DNA from: Rheum nobile
Lineage: Eukaryota; Streptophyta; Magnoliopsida; Caryophyllales; Polygonaceae
Direction of reading: 5' to 3'
NCBI GenBank assembly: GCA_027886185.1
Contig: WOAB01000103.1
Location: 1,984,001-2,048,000, forward strand
DNA: 64,000 nucleotides
Part shown: positions 34,967 to 45,010 of the stretch, in pieces
Layout: every line of letters begins with the position of its first letter
Numbering within the stretch: the first letter of the stretch is position 1
Position numbers and translations under genes: made by a program
Notes under the pieces: model-generated
What the model saw: only the letters and a program-made list of their open reading frames with translations
Told to the model about the DNA's origin: nothing
Database searches by the model: none

Positions 34967-34981
34967 TGGGCAGGGAGGATT
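34967..34981 (+). other. Polypurine tract of element R
   Basis: GGGCAGGGAGGAT directly precedes the 3' LTR start TGATACAAG. Confidence 0.75.
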
Positions 34982-35256
34982 TGATACAAGTATTGAGTGA
35001 GTGAGCACGTGCAAGGCACGTGACTGGCCGTTAGGACATTTGTTAGCTCGGCCGTTATTCTGTTAGCAACAGAATGAGCTAGTTAAAAGGGGAAATTAGC
35101 TGGAGAAAGGGGATATGCCATTTTCATTGTAAGATTTGTAGCTTCCTGGTAGCCATGGCCGTGAAATGCTTGGTTTTGTGAACCTCAATTTCCTCTATCA
35201 TTCTGTTCTTGCCAATTCCTTCTAGTTTGGTTATGAGATTGTGACACAATTTAACA
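34982..35256 (+). repeat. 3' LTR of element R
   Basis: It matches 11487-11792 with a few substitutions. It carries the CACGTGCAAGGCACGTG form that the 5' LTR has lost, and lacks about 36 bases present there. It ends TTTAACA, before GTATC. Confidence 0.9.
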
Positions 35257-36832
35257 GTATCAGTATAATGAGAAGAACTTGAAGGGGTTTATGTAGACAT
35301 ATTTTAGGTTTTGGCTTAGTGGGCTTGGGGGTTATGGGGAGAAGGAAAATGGGTGGTGATTTAAGGTTTGGGGATACGGGGGTTTAGTATCTCCACTGTA
35401 GGTTTGGACGAGAATAAAGGGGAATAAGTTAGAATTGACGGGGAAGACAATAAAGGGGATTAGGTTAGAATTGCGTTAGGCATGTTTAATGGAGTCTGTT
35501 AGAGATGGTTTTTTAGGGAGTTTTTGGAGGAATTATTTGCTAAAAGAACTATGGTGTATTGGAGGCTTTTATTGGGGGCTTTTATGTTTAGTTTAAATTA
35601 TAATTATATTCTTTTATTTATATTAAATTATTAATATACCCTTTATTATATTAAATTATAATTATATCCCTTATTATATATTAAATTAAAAAAATAATAT
35701 TTGAAAAACATCATACATTAAATTTATTAATATTATTTTATTTTAATTATATTATTTATTTAAAATTAAGACAAACATACATTGATATTAAAATCAATAA
35801 AAGCGATGCATAAATTTAAGAAAACAAAACAACATGAACTAAAGCAAATGACGGAATTTAACGACAAACATCACACGATACACGACTTAATAATTATAAA
35901 CAACATATAACAGCTATAGGGCGGGGCGCGTTTGGACGACAGATGAAATTAGTATCAATGATTTTAGTTAGTACATATTTATAATTTAAAGTATCCTAAA
36001 TCATAATAACATGGTTTATTTGGACTTAATTATATTAAAATTTGTAAAAAAATACATAAAATTTCTAAAATTTATTTACAATGTAATTTTCATATAAATA
36101 AATTAAATTGGTATTTATTTTATTTTAAAACACAAATACTAAAATAAAACGATTTATTTTCACTTAATGAAAACCTATAATACAAAAAAAATAAAAAAAT
36201 CTACCAAATATATACAAAATGGATGTTTATGGATAGAGAAAAATGTAATTAGAATTATGGTAATTTTTTTTTTAAGTAGCCAATTTTTAAATATATGATT
36301 TAAAAAAAAAAATAACGGACGACCATGAATAAATCATGACCGTCCGTTGATTGCCACGCAGCGCGCATCAGACGCGCGAGCGCGCGCCAATCAGCGCTTG
36401 TCGCGTGGCAATCCCTTGTCAGCTATAGGGCGGGGGGCGTTTGGACGACAGATGAAAACGGCGTCGTTTTGCACCGTGGGAAGGCAAAAAAAATTAAAAT
36501 ACCAAACAGCCCCGTATTTTCTCCAACTTGGGACGATCCCAAAATTTGTTCACATTTCGGGACCGGGCTTGGGTCTTTTAGCCCATTAATAATTTTATAA
36601 CATTTCCCCCCCTAAAAGACCCACTAAAAGACTCGGATAAAATTACCCTTAGTTAAATTATTGGATATAACATGGACCAATTAAAATGATAGACTAGTAG
36701 ATGGAACATTTTCCCACCGAAGAAGATGGTGGCAAGGAATTTAGTATCTAGGCCGTCACTGCAGACATAGGATTAGCGATGTCGGAAAATGGTGTAGGTG
36801 AGCATGCGGGCAAGAATGGTGCATATAATAAC
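35257..36832. other. AT-rich intervening DNA with a repeat pair and a GC-rich hairpin patch
   Basis: No gene is recognised. A 38-bp direct repeat (starting CAGCTATAGGGCGGGG) occurs at 35911-35948 and 36420-36457 with one mismatch. Between the copies, 36317-36414 contains two hairpins: AACGGACG..CGTCCGTT around TGAATAAATCA, and GATTGCCACGC..GCGTGGCAATC around GCGCG-rich DNA. Purpose unknown; this may be a decayed small element. Confidence 0.5.
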
Positions 36833-36932
36833 ACGTTTACTTTTTAACACATAGGCAAAATTATCTTTCAGCGCATAGACTCCCCACGTTACGTGAGGAG
36901 AGGCTCTCCATGTAACGTGTGAATACTCTTCC
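36833..36932 (+). repeat. Left terminal inverted repeat of the MULE
   Basis: It begins ACGTTTACTTTTTAACACATAGG and is inverted at 47590-47706 (GGGGCTTAGTTTTTAACGC on the minus strand). The terminal G run is lost on the left. Alignment runs through the CTTTCAGCGCATA box and the first palindromes; the inner edge is approximate. Confidence 0.85.
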
Positions 36933-37075
36933 CACGTTACGTGTGGAGACTCTTCCCACGTAACATGTGGAGATGGTCCACACGTAACGTGTGGAGTCTC
37001 CACAAGAAGAGATCCAGAGTTGACGTGAGGAGAGGGTCCACACGTTAAGCGCGGAGAGTGTCCCCACGTTAAGTA
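36886..37075. repeat. Left palindrome array of the MULE
   Basis: About seven imperfect copies of CCACACGTTACGTGTGGAG occur at roughly 25-bp steps. Each copy is nearly self-complementary. The same unit recurs at 38451-38545, 39005-39145, 46880-47010 and 47580-47665. Confidence 0.85.
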
Positions 37076-37715
37076 GACCTCTTTTTTTGATTAAGTAACG
37101 TAATACGAAGTATTTCGGTCTTCTTCGCTTAGTATCGAGTTTTACAATCTCGATTGAAGCTACGATCGTATTGAGTCATTTACATTGCTATGACCATTCT
37201 CCCCTTCCAATGTAAAGTTCTCGATCGAGCCACCTGACCGCTTCCAACCTAAAGATAGCGTATGTTTAAAGTTTATGGTTTATGACATGTAATACTTAGT
37301 AATGTTATTTGTGCTTAGTTGTAGTATCTATTTATGTTTTAATGTTGTGTATGAACCTTAAGATTGTTTTTAAATTAGGCATTAGGGGAGGGCTACCCCC
37401 ATTGTGTATCCCAACTTGTATTAATCTTTATAAGAACAATACAAAATGATCATCAACCTAGAAGACAATACAAATTGTTCATTATGCTGGTTGACTACAA
37501 CCACATTTAGCACACAATACAGAAAACAATACAAATTGATCATAAACTTAGAAAAAAGTAGAGAAAAGATATGACACTGCTTTAGCGTTTGAAGAAATTA
37601 GGATAGTCTCTGGTGAACATTCGCTTCATATGATATCTCTGATTTGCTAAATTTGCTTACTCCCTACAAAGGTTGATAGTACATAAACAACATTACACAA
37701 AAGATACGACATTAA

Positions 37716-38018
37716 TCACCTACGATGTACATCATTTAGTAGATTGAAGTTATACCTACAAATGTTATCAAGATCTTTAACAAGATCTTGATTTTCCTTA
37801 ACAAGATCTTGTTTTTCCTGTCATTGTTGTCAAATAACCGTGTGTGCCCTCTCCTCGTACATTGGATCAATCCACTCCCTGAAACGACACCCCACTTATG
37901 GGCATCCCCAATACCTCCTTCCGTAGTTCCACTGTAAATCCCAAGTTCGGACAACGGCTTTCAAATTACAGTAGCATAGCCTATTTGCGTTTGTTGATGA
38001 TTTTGATGAAGATGTCAT
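37716..38018 (-). pseudogene. GRF-type zinc-finger mini-protein
   Basis: A single 100-codon frame starting at ATG 38016-38018 (MTSSSKSSTNANR) contains LCYCNLKAVVRT, GRRYWGCP and GCRFREWIDPMY. This is the C-x-C...GR.(F/Y)..CP...C.F..W.D pattern of GRF zinc fingers, which bind nucleic acid. A short helical tail with repeated QDLVKENQDLVKD follows. TAA after WGCP and two TGA codons in the tail break it. Small GRF proteins occur in many plant repeats; the role in the MULE is unknown. Confidence 0.7.
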
Positions 38019-38324
38019 TATTTGTTGTAGTGTTTGGTTTCCTACAAATATCATAAATCCATTAATATCATAAATCAGTGTTACTAAATCGATAGAAACT
38101 GGAAGAAGAAGCTTACCCAAAAGTTTATCTGTAGGCGCCGATTGTGTTGGAATTGTTGTAGTGAACAAACAACCATAATGCTTCTTATATAGTGAAAAAA
38201 ACAGGCAATGTGTTTGACAACTATTAACCAACTGGAAAAAACCTGACTAACGTGTTTGACAAATGTTTGACAGTTGTTGTATATAGCTGTATACAGCTGT
38301 GGTCACGAGTCTTTTATCATAAAC

Positions 38325-38443
38325 CTCAAAACGCTAAACCCTAAACCATAAACCGTAAATGGCTTGATACTTGAGCCTAAACCCCAAACCACCCTAAACC
38401 TTAAACCCTAAACCCTAAACACAAAACCCTAAAACCTAAAGGG
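38325..38443. repeat. Degenerate telomere-like repeats (CCCTAAA)
   Basis: AAACCCTAAACC-type words recur about ten times with variation. This is the reverse complement of the plant telomere repeat. It lies upstream of the transposase start and may act like telo-box promoter elements, or be a relic of an old repair event. Confidence 0.7.
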
Positions 38444-38450
38444 GAAATGT

Positions 38451-38545
38451 ATCACCACGTTACGTGTGAGCACCTTCAACACATAACGTGTGGAAGATGC
38501 TCACACGTAACGTGTGGGAGATGCTCACACGTAACGTGGTGATAT
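38451..38545. repeat. MULE palindromes upstream of the transposase
   Basis: Four copies of CACACGTAACGTGTGG-type palindromes lie between the telomere-like block and the transposase start. Confidence 0.8.
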
Positions 38546-38839
38546 GGTGGATGTAAAACACATTGAATTAACGTCTTATCCCCACCTAACTGAATTAATG
38601 GTCCCCTAACTCCATCTTCTCCGGCTAAGGACACAATTTCGAGCCTAAACCCTCATTTGAAACACCCTCAAATTTTTCAAAAATATAGGACAACATGAAC
38701 AACAATGATTATTGGAACAACAATGATGAAGAGGATCCACCTCCAAATGAGGTAATTTCCCTTATTTGAAGTTAAAGTTTTCATTTTTTGTTAGGGACAT
38801 GTTCAAAGTTTTGATCTTTAGTTGTTGAAAACAATACAT

Positions 38840-38952
38840 GATATTTGTTGTTTAGGTGTTAGAAACCAAGTTTTACATGCTAGATTTTCAAAGTTTTGAA
38901 CTTGATATTTGTTGTTTAGGTGTTAGAAACCAAGTTTTACATGCTAGATTTT
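38840..38952 (+). repeat. Tandem duplication in the first transposase intron
   Basis: A unit starting GATATTTGTTGTTTAGGTG is repeated after 64 bp (first copy 38840, second 38904) with almost no change, so the duplication is recent. Confidence 0.85.
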
Positions 38953-39004
38953 GAGGGATACATGTGTAAGAAAGCAAGATTCACGTTACATTGAAGAAAC
39001 ATAT

Positions 39005-39145
39005 CCACACATAACGTGTGAAACATGTCCATACATAACGTGTGAAACATGTCCACACATAACGTGTGAAGCAGCTCAATACGTTATTTGTGGAGATGTT
39101 TCCCACATAACATGTGAAACTGCTCCACACATAACGTGTGAAGCA
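39005..39145. repeat. MULE palindrome array inside the first intron
   Basis: Six copies of a CCACACATAACGTGTGAAG-type word at about 24-bp steps. Translated by chance they give iterated HITCET peptides. Confidence 0.8.
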
Positions 39146-39146
39146 T

Positions 39147-39440
39147 GGCATTTAAGAACTGTTCATGTTAATTTTAGAACACTAAAATTGATGTCTAAGA
39201 ATGGTATGATCAGTGGGGACTTTAACTCTACAACTAAAGATTGTGAAATTTGTGTTCAAGCAAAAATGTCTAAGAGACCTTTTCCTGCAGTAGAAAAGAC
39301 AAATGATATCCTAGATCTTGTACATTCTGATATATGTGAATTAAATGGAGTATTAACAATAGGAGGAAATAGATACTTCATTACTTTTACTGATGACAAA
39401 TCTAGATATACTCATGCTTCCTTAAATGGAATTATGGTTT
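39147..39440 (+). pseudogene. Stray copia integrase fragment within the MULE
   Basis: The translation WHLRTVHVNFRTLKLMSKNG, then CEICVQAKMSKRPFP, LVHSDICELNG and GGNRYFITFTDDKSRYTH is an unmistakable copia GAG-pre-integrase/integrase start. It sits between the palindrome array and the transposase exon with no LTRs. Either the MULE captured it or a copia insertion decayed. Confidence 0.82.
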
Positions 39441-42400
39441 CACACTTAATAATTAATTCACTACTTGATGAGACGATTCAATGTGTATGCATGCGAACTA
39501 TTTTTTATACGAGGGGTTGAACAATATTTCGCTCGATGATTGGAGCACCCCACAATAATCCTTTTCTGGTTGGGAAACACCTCATGAACCGTTGCATGAA
39601 TGGAACACACCATCTGAATGGAAAACACCAGAAGAGATACCATCCTTCTCACTTGGAGTGTTTGACAAGATTTGTCCGCCTCTAGAAGCATCTTTATCTC
39701 ACGAAGAGACTCAGAATTCGACTTCTGCTAACCCATAATTCGGCTTTCCATCCCTATACACACAGCCTCAATTCAGAAATGATCTAGAAGAGGATGTTTT
39801 CGTCTCTGCTGATTATTCAGAGTTCTTCACAACAGACCAAATCTGGGAGTCCAGAGAAGAAGCATTTAAATGGGTACGGGAGACTGCTATGTGTCATAAC
39901 TTCTGCATCATAAAGTGGAGGAATAAACCGTCCATAGGAGGAGCCCTTGGGGGGACTTGGTTACCGTGCGATAGGCATGGACAAAACATCCGTAAACAAG
40001 CTGACCAAGTGAGGGAGATCACAAAGTCGAAGAAGTGTGGATGTCCATTCATGTTGAGGTTGAAAGAAGGGCCGAAGGGATCATGGAAGATCAATGTACA
40101 TACTAGAACTCACAATCATGTGATCAAAAAGATTTTGTTTGGTCATGCATTAGCTAGTCGACCAAACGCTAAAGAGAAGGAGATTATTAGGATGATGACA
40201 GTTAATCATTGCAAGGCTCAAAAGATTTTTACTACAATTAGCTCATCCCCAGGAAACTTGACCAAGATGAAGCAAGTGTAAAACATGATGCATGCCATAC
40301 GAAAAAATGGTATGGAAGGAAGAACAGTGGTGCAACAGTTCTTCTATGAGTGTAAGGAGAATGGATACTTCATGGAGCATAGATTCAATAAGGAGACCAA
40401 TAAGATCACATATATCTTCTTCGCAAGCCCAGACCAATTGTCGCTGTTGAAGGCATTCCCGTATATTGTGTTGCTAGACTCTACATACGCAACTAACAAG
40501 TTAGTTATACACATATCTATTATATTCTTCACTTGTTCATGTAATCATTAGCATGCCATAACATATCATTATGTGTGCAGTTACGATTTGCCCTTCCTTG
40601 AATTTATCGGTATCACATTTGTTTGGAAAAACTACAATATTGTCGGGGCGTTTCTGGAGCATGAGAACGAAGAGAGTTACATGTGGGCCATAAAACAACT
40701 TTCAAAAATGTTTGTCAAGGTCCAACGAGCACCCACATGCTTGGTCACAGATCGGGAGAAGGCGTTGATGAACGCCTTAGAGAACCTGTTTCCAACTGCA
40801 AACCTCCTCCTATGTAGGCGCCATGTGAGGAAGAATATTGAAGACTTTGGGAAGAAGGCCATGAACAAGTTTAGGGGCACAACGTTTTCCAATGGTTACA
40901 TGAAACTATTCAAGGAAACAACCATAGAAGGGTATGCAACAAAACTTAAGAAGATTCAGCAAGATTGGAGGAAATATCCAAAATGTCTTCAGTATGTACA
41001 AAAGAACTTGCTTGACCTGTACAGGGAAAGAATCGTCTCAATATGGATAGATACAGTCTTCACTCTTGGAACTTCCACAACTAACAGGTTTGTGCATTAT
41101 GTTTTTAAAGTGAACTGGTTATTTGAACTTAGACTTTTACAACAACATACTGACTTCAGATTCTTGATTATAATACAGGGTTAAAGGGGCCCATTCCAGT
41201 CTTAAAAGCTTCTTCACTAGCAATGATGACAACCTTTGCACTGTATTCGATCAGTATGATGCACGGTTGTGCATTCACATTAAGGAGATAAGAGGGGGCT
41301 TGAATGAGAGCTTAGAAAAGCGATTTACGCTGATAACCAAATCACATCTTTTCAGCAAGCTGCACTACAAGGTCTCTGCGATTGCACTAGCACGACTGAT
41401 TGAGGAATACAAGAAAGGCGAAGATCCATTGTGGAACACTATATGCAGATGTCAGATGAGGGTCAGAGATGGCTTGCCTTGCGTGCATGACATGGCGCAG
41501 AATGTGATGAACCAGGAACCAATTGAACCTAGGTCATTGCATCCGTTCTGGAGGCAATTGACCTTGTTAGAAGTGCGGACGGATGAAGAAGAAGAACCCA
41601 GACCACGTAGATTGAATAAGTCGTTGCTTGATGAATTTGCTTCAAGCGTCTTCCTTAAATTGTCAGTGCATGATCAATACAGAGCTATCTCTGCACTAAC
41701 AAGTATAGCACATCCAGAGCGGACTACTCTGCAAGAGCCAGCTAAAGTTAGGCATAAGGGTCAGCCTCAAGGAGCTTTAAACATTCCCACCAAAAGGCAA
41801 CCGTCAGTATGGGAGTACACTGACCAAGAGATGGAAGGAACACCTTCGAAGAAGCAAAAAACAAGATCACCTAAGGAAGCTTCAACCATGCCATGGCAAC
41901 CATGGAAGCCTATGCCTTCGGGTCACACGACGTTGATCAAACACCCTAGGCGATATATTACCCAGTTTCCCAAGTGTATGAAACCACACGTGGGAAGATG
42001 GTGGGAAATAATTGGTGATGGAAACTGCGGATACAGATCAATTGTGCATGGTCTGGGTTTCGGGCAGGAGCAGTGGACTTTTGTTCGACGTACCATGATC
42101 GCTATGTTGAAACAAGAGTATGAGCTGTTCGCGCCAATTTGGATGTCTACGATGACAGTTGAGGCAATGGAGGCGAAGCTTGCATGGTTTCATGAGCCCT
42201 ACATGCCTACCCCACGGGAGATGTGGTTGGACCTCCCGGATATGGGATGTTTGGTGGCTACTGCTTTCAACTGTGTGTTCGTCTCCATCGGTGCTGGTGT
42301 AGGGATGACATACATGCCTATGAGGGCTAATCCAAACCAAGCGGTTAGAGAGAAGCTTAAGACGATATGCATTTGCCATGTCGAGAAAGAGCAACATTTC

Positions 42401-42783
42401 ATTGTTGTATGTTAATGCAATCAACCCTCCTTGATACAAATACACGTTGGTAATATGCATTACAAAATTAATATTAGATTCAAAATATGTAGATTGGCCT
42501 TGTCGAAACCTCGCCCTTGCCGGACCTTTACACCGCGTGGGTGAGATTCCATGACCCGTCTGCAGATGCCTTGGTAGATCCATTCCTTGAACGATTGATG
42601 GAGTACCAAGCACACAAACCAAAGGGTCGCGGAAATAAGAAAGTTTAATATTGTATTGTAATGCTTTTAAAACATTGAAACTATCTTATGTTAAGACATA
42701 TGTATGATGTAATGACTTTGATGTAATGTGAAGACACATGTTCGTTGTATTTATAGAAGTCAGATTGGGCTTTCTGTAAAAGG

Positions 42784-43013
42784 GCACGGTTTGTGACAAA
42801 CTGTGCCAGGCATGTCACAAACAGTGCACCTTTACAGAAGGCACATAAACCGCCAGAAATCACATTCTGGCATGGCGCACGATTTGTGACATGCCTGGCA
42901 TGGTTTATCACAAACCGTGCGCCTTGCCAGAATGTGGTTTCTGGCGGTTTATGTGCCTTCTGTAAAGGTGCACAGTTTGTGACATGCCTGGCACGGTTTG
43001 TCATAAATCGTGC
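42784..43013. repeat. 230-bp near-perfect inverted repeat
   Basis: The left arm (42784-42898) and right arm (42899-43013) are reverse complements with few mismatches. They begin GCACGGTTTGTGACAAAC and end GTCATAAATCGTGC. It can fold into a stem of about 115 bp with almost no loop. It lies between the 3' ends of the convergent transposase and mobile domain genes. Confidence 0.88.
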
Positions 43014-43189
43014 GCCTTGTCAGGGAACGGGTTTTGGCGGTTTTTGGCGGGTTTTTACGTATACAGAAGGCACAATCTGTAAGACACATGTACGTAATTC
43101 ATTGTTGCAATAATTCAAAGTTCAATAACTTCCATAAAAACCAAACAAGTTCGATAATAACACAAATTCCATAATAGTTTCCTCAGGGA

Positions 43190-44740
43190 TTGGGAAGGAA
43201 GGTATACATTCGATCCAATGATAGGCGTAGCGCCTCTACTACATCTTCACATTTATGGTTGCGATGTGGCTGAAGACGACTGTAGCAATATTAGATGCAC
43301 TGCACACAACACAAAAATGTTGATATGTATAATAAATATAGATAGAGTTAACCGAAAATTAAACAACCTACAAATTAGTCAATTTCATACTTGTGTCGCG
43401 TCATCAATGCTCCGGGGTTGACTAATGGATGTGTATGTGGGAGGTATCAGCCCATGTAATCACTGCTACACTCATGCCCTTGCTCGACAGGAGGGCCCAT
43501 CGCATCTAGACTCATGGAATGTATATTCTGGGCATCCTAGACAAATTGAGCTCTGTCGTATTCCACAGTGTATGTGCTGATTTTGGGGCCCCTCCATTCC
43601 CTTATTGGCACTATAGGTGGTCTTGGAACTTGATATACCCGGCCAAACTGTCTCGCCACACGATCTGGCATGTACGGCTCTGTGATCCAAAGACACGACA
43701 AAACTCCATGGAAGAGTGAAGGAGCGTAGAATGCTTCGTTGAAGTTAATCAGACCGTATGACATCCAATCAACCTAAACATAATGGGATGCCAAACAATT
43801 AAACATACCTATCATCGAATTTCTAACTTAATAGAGAGAGAGACTATAGATGCACTTACTCTGTCCGCAGTCATCAGATCAAGCTTTGTTCTGTAGTCCC
43901 TCATCCGGTTGGGTTTCTTAGAAAGGTACCATCTACAAGCATATGTGATCGGCTGATCGAAGTCCCAACTTCTACTCTGGGCAGGTCAAAACATGTTGAA
44001 GTACTGGTAGATCCACGCGTGAAAATGATGATGTGTACCAAATGGAGTCAATGAATAAAAAACATTTATAACAAAATTCATGGTAGACAACAAAATTTTT
44101 ATAAGCAAAATTTTACCTGTATCAGAGTGTAGCATGTCGACATCAACCTTGCCTCTTTTCTTGTGCACTCGCCCAAGCTACGGTACACGTGGGCCAAAAC
44201 GCCAACACCCCATGCATAATCCATGGTAGACGAGGGATCAGAGACAAATGGAGTGTAGTAGACGTGCAATTTGTGTTGGGACTTGTCCCGGAAAGAGACA
44301 GGAGCCCAACAAGTGAAGCAAGAACCCAGACGCCCGCTGCTCTTCACTCAGCTGTTTGCAATGCTCCTGGAAGAACTGAGCATGTATGGTACCAGATGTC
44401 ACAGACCCAACAGGCAGCTCAAAGACTCCCTCCGCCTCCTCCACCAAGGCCTTCTTCAGATCATTCGTCCCCAACTGCTCATGCCATTTCCGTGGAGGTC
44501 CCATGTCTTTTCCATGGATGTTCAGCCCAATGATCAACAATACGTCATGGAGAGTTATAGTCATCTCTCCCCATGGCATATGGAATGAGCTGGTTTCTAG
44601 ATGCCAGCGCTCAACGAACGCACTAATCAGCGCCTCGTCCACATGCTTATGCATCAGCTCCGATATATGACCCATCCCTGACGCAGATGCCACATGACAC
44701 CACATGGCATTTCGTTGCAAAGGCCATGAACGTATCTGCT
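43190..44740 (-). pseudogene. Plant mobile domain (PMD) gene in the MULE
   Basis: The first part reads HKHVDEALISAFVERW, then FHMPWGEMTITLHDVLLIIGL, the hallmark of plant mobile domain (MAIN/MAIL-type) proteins. A frameshift lies near 44290; the other frame continues with DYAWGVGVLAHVYRSL. Exon ends with GT..AG fit near 44118, 43860-43776 (GTAAGT..TTTAG, giving DRVDWMSYGLINF) and 43390-43300. The middle exon has ACRWYLSKKPNRMRDYRTKL, and later RVARQFGRVYQVPRPPI. A last exon encodes CEDVVEALRLSLDRM. Stops (for example near 43537 and 43996) show decay. PMDs are shared between plant transposons and host silencing proteins; the role in transposition is unproven. Confidence 0.75.
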
Positions 44741-45010
44741 TGCCTCATTGCTAAAACCTCAACGCTGGCACCGACTTTAAATATTTGAATTTTTAACATA
44801 TATAAGCAACCCATTTGATATATTTAAAATGGAAAAGTATCATGTGTGAAAGTTTATTAACGTACAAAATACGAAAGAATTATAACCGTCCGATTTGCTT
44901 CAGTTTTTTGCATTGTTACACGCGCTTTCAAATATATTTTTTTCGCTCCATCTGTTCGCTTCAACTTTTCTAATTTTTTTTTTCAATTTTTTTTCGCATT
45001 GTTACACGAA

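Larger units (their letters stand above)
11487..35256 (+). mobile_element. Ty3/gypsy chromovirus-like retrotransposon (element R) with nested insertions
   Basis: Two related LTRs frame gag, protease, reverse transcriptase, RNase H, integrase and a C-terminal chromodomain-like segment, in gypsy order. The flanks are GTATA (11482-11486) and GTATC (35257-35261), a 4-of-5 match to a 5-bp target duplication. Two large insertions split it: 13217-15359 in protease and 17202-33633 between RNase H and integrase. Without them the element would be close to 5.2 kb, normal for a compact chromovirus. Several stops and frameshifts make it inactive. Confidence 0.92.
38695..42648 (+). pseudogene. FAR1/MURA-type MULE transposase fused to an OTU domain
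   Basis: Proposed exons are 38695-38751 (MNNNDYWNNNDEEDPPPNE, then GTAATT), an exon from about 39523 to 40499, 40581-41087, 41179-42406 and 42493-42648. Each visible junction has GT..AG and keeps frame. Domains in order: W.TP-rich N-terminus; FAR1-like zinc region (KKCGCPFML, HTRTHNH); MULE catalytic core (LLDSTYATNN, LVTDREKALMNAL); SWIM finger (CRCQMRVRDGLPCVH, 41441-41489); OTU cysteine-protease domain (GDGNCGYR with Cys at 42026-42028, His at 42395-42397). The last exon (SPLPDLYTAWVRFHDP) fits the usual tail after the OTU histidine. In-frame stops at about 39556, 39736-39738 and 40279-40281 disable it. The fusion of transposase and putative deubiquitinase resembles ULP1-carrying MULEs in logic. 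Confidence 0.82.

Noticed and set aside
36317..36414. Helitron 3' hairpin
   Set aside because: No CTRR end after the hairpin and no A|T insertion site or 5' TC partner was found.
39889..42648. Host FAR1/FHY3-type gene
   Set aside because: It has in-frame stops and lies between Mutator-type inverted repeats with a 9-bp duplication, so it is a transposase.
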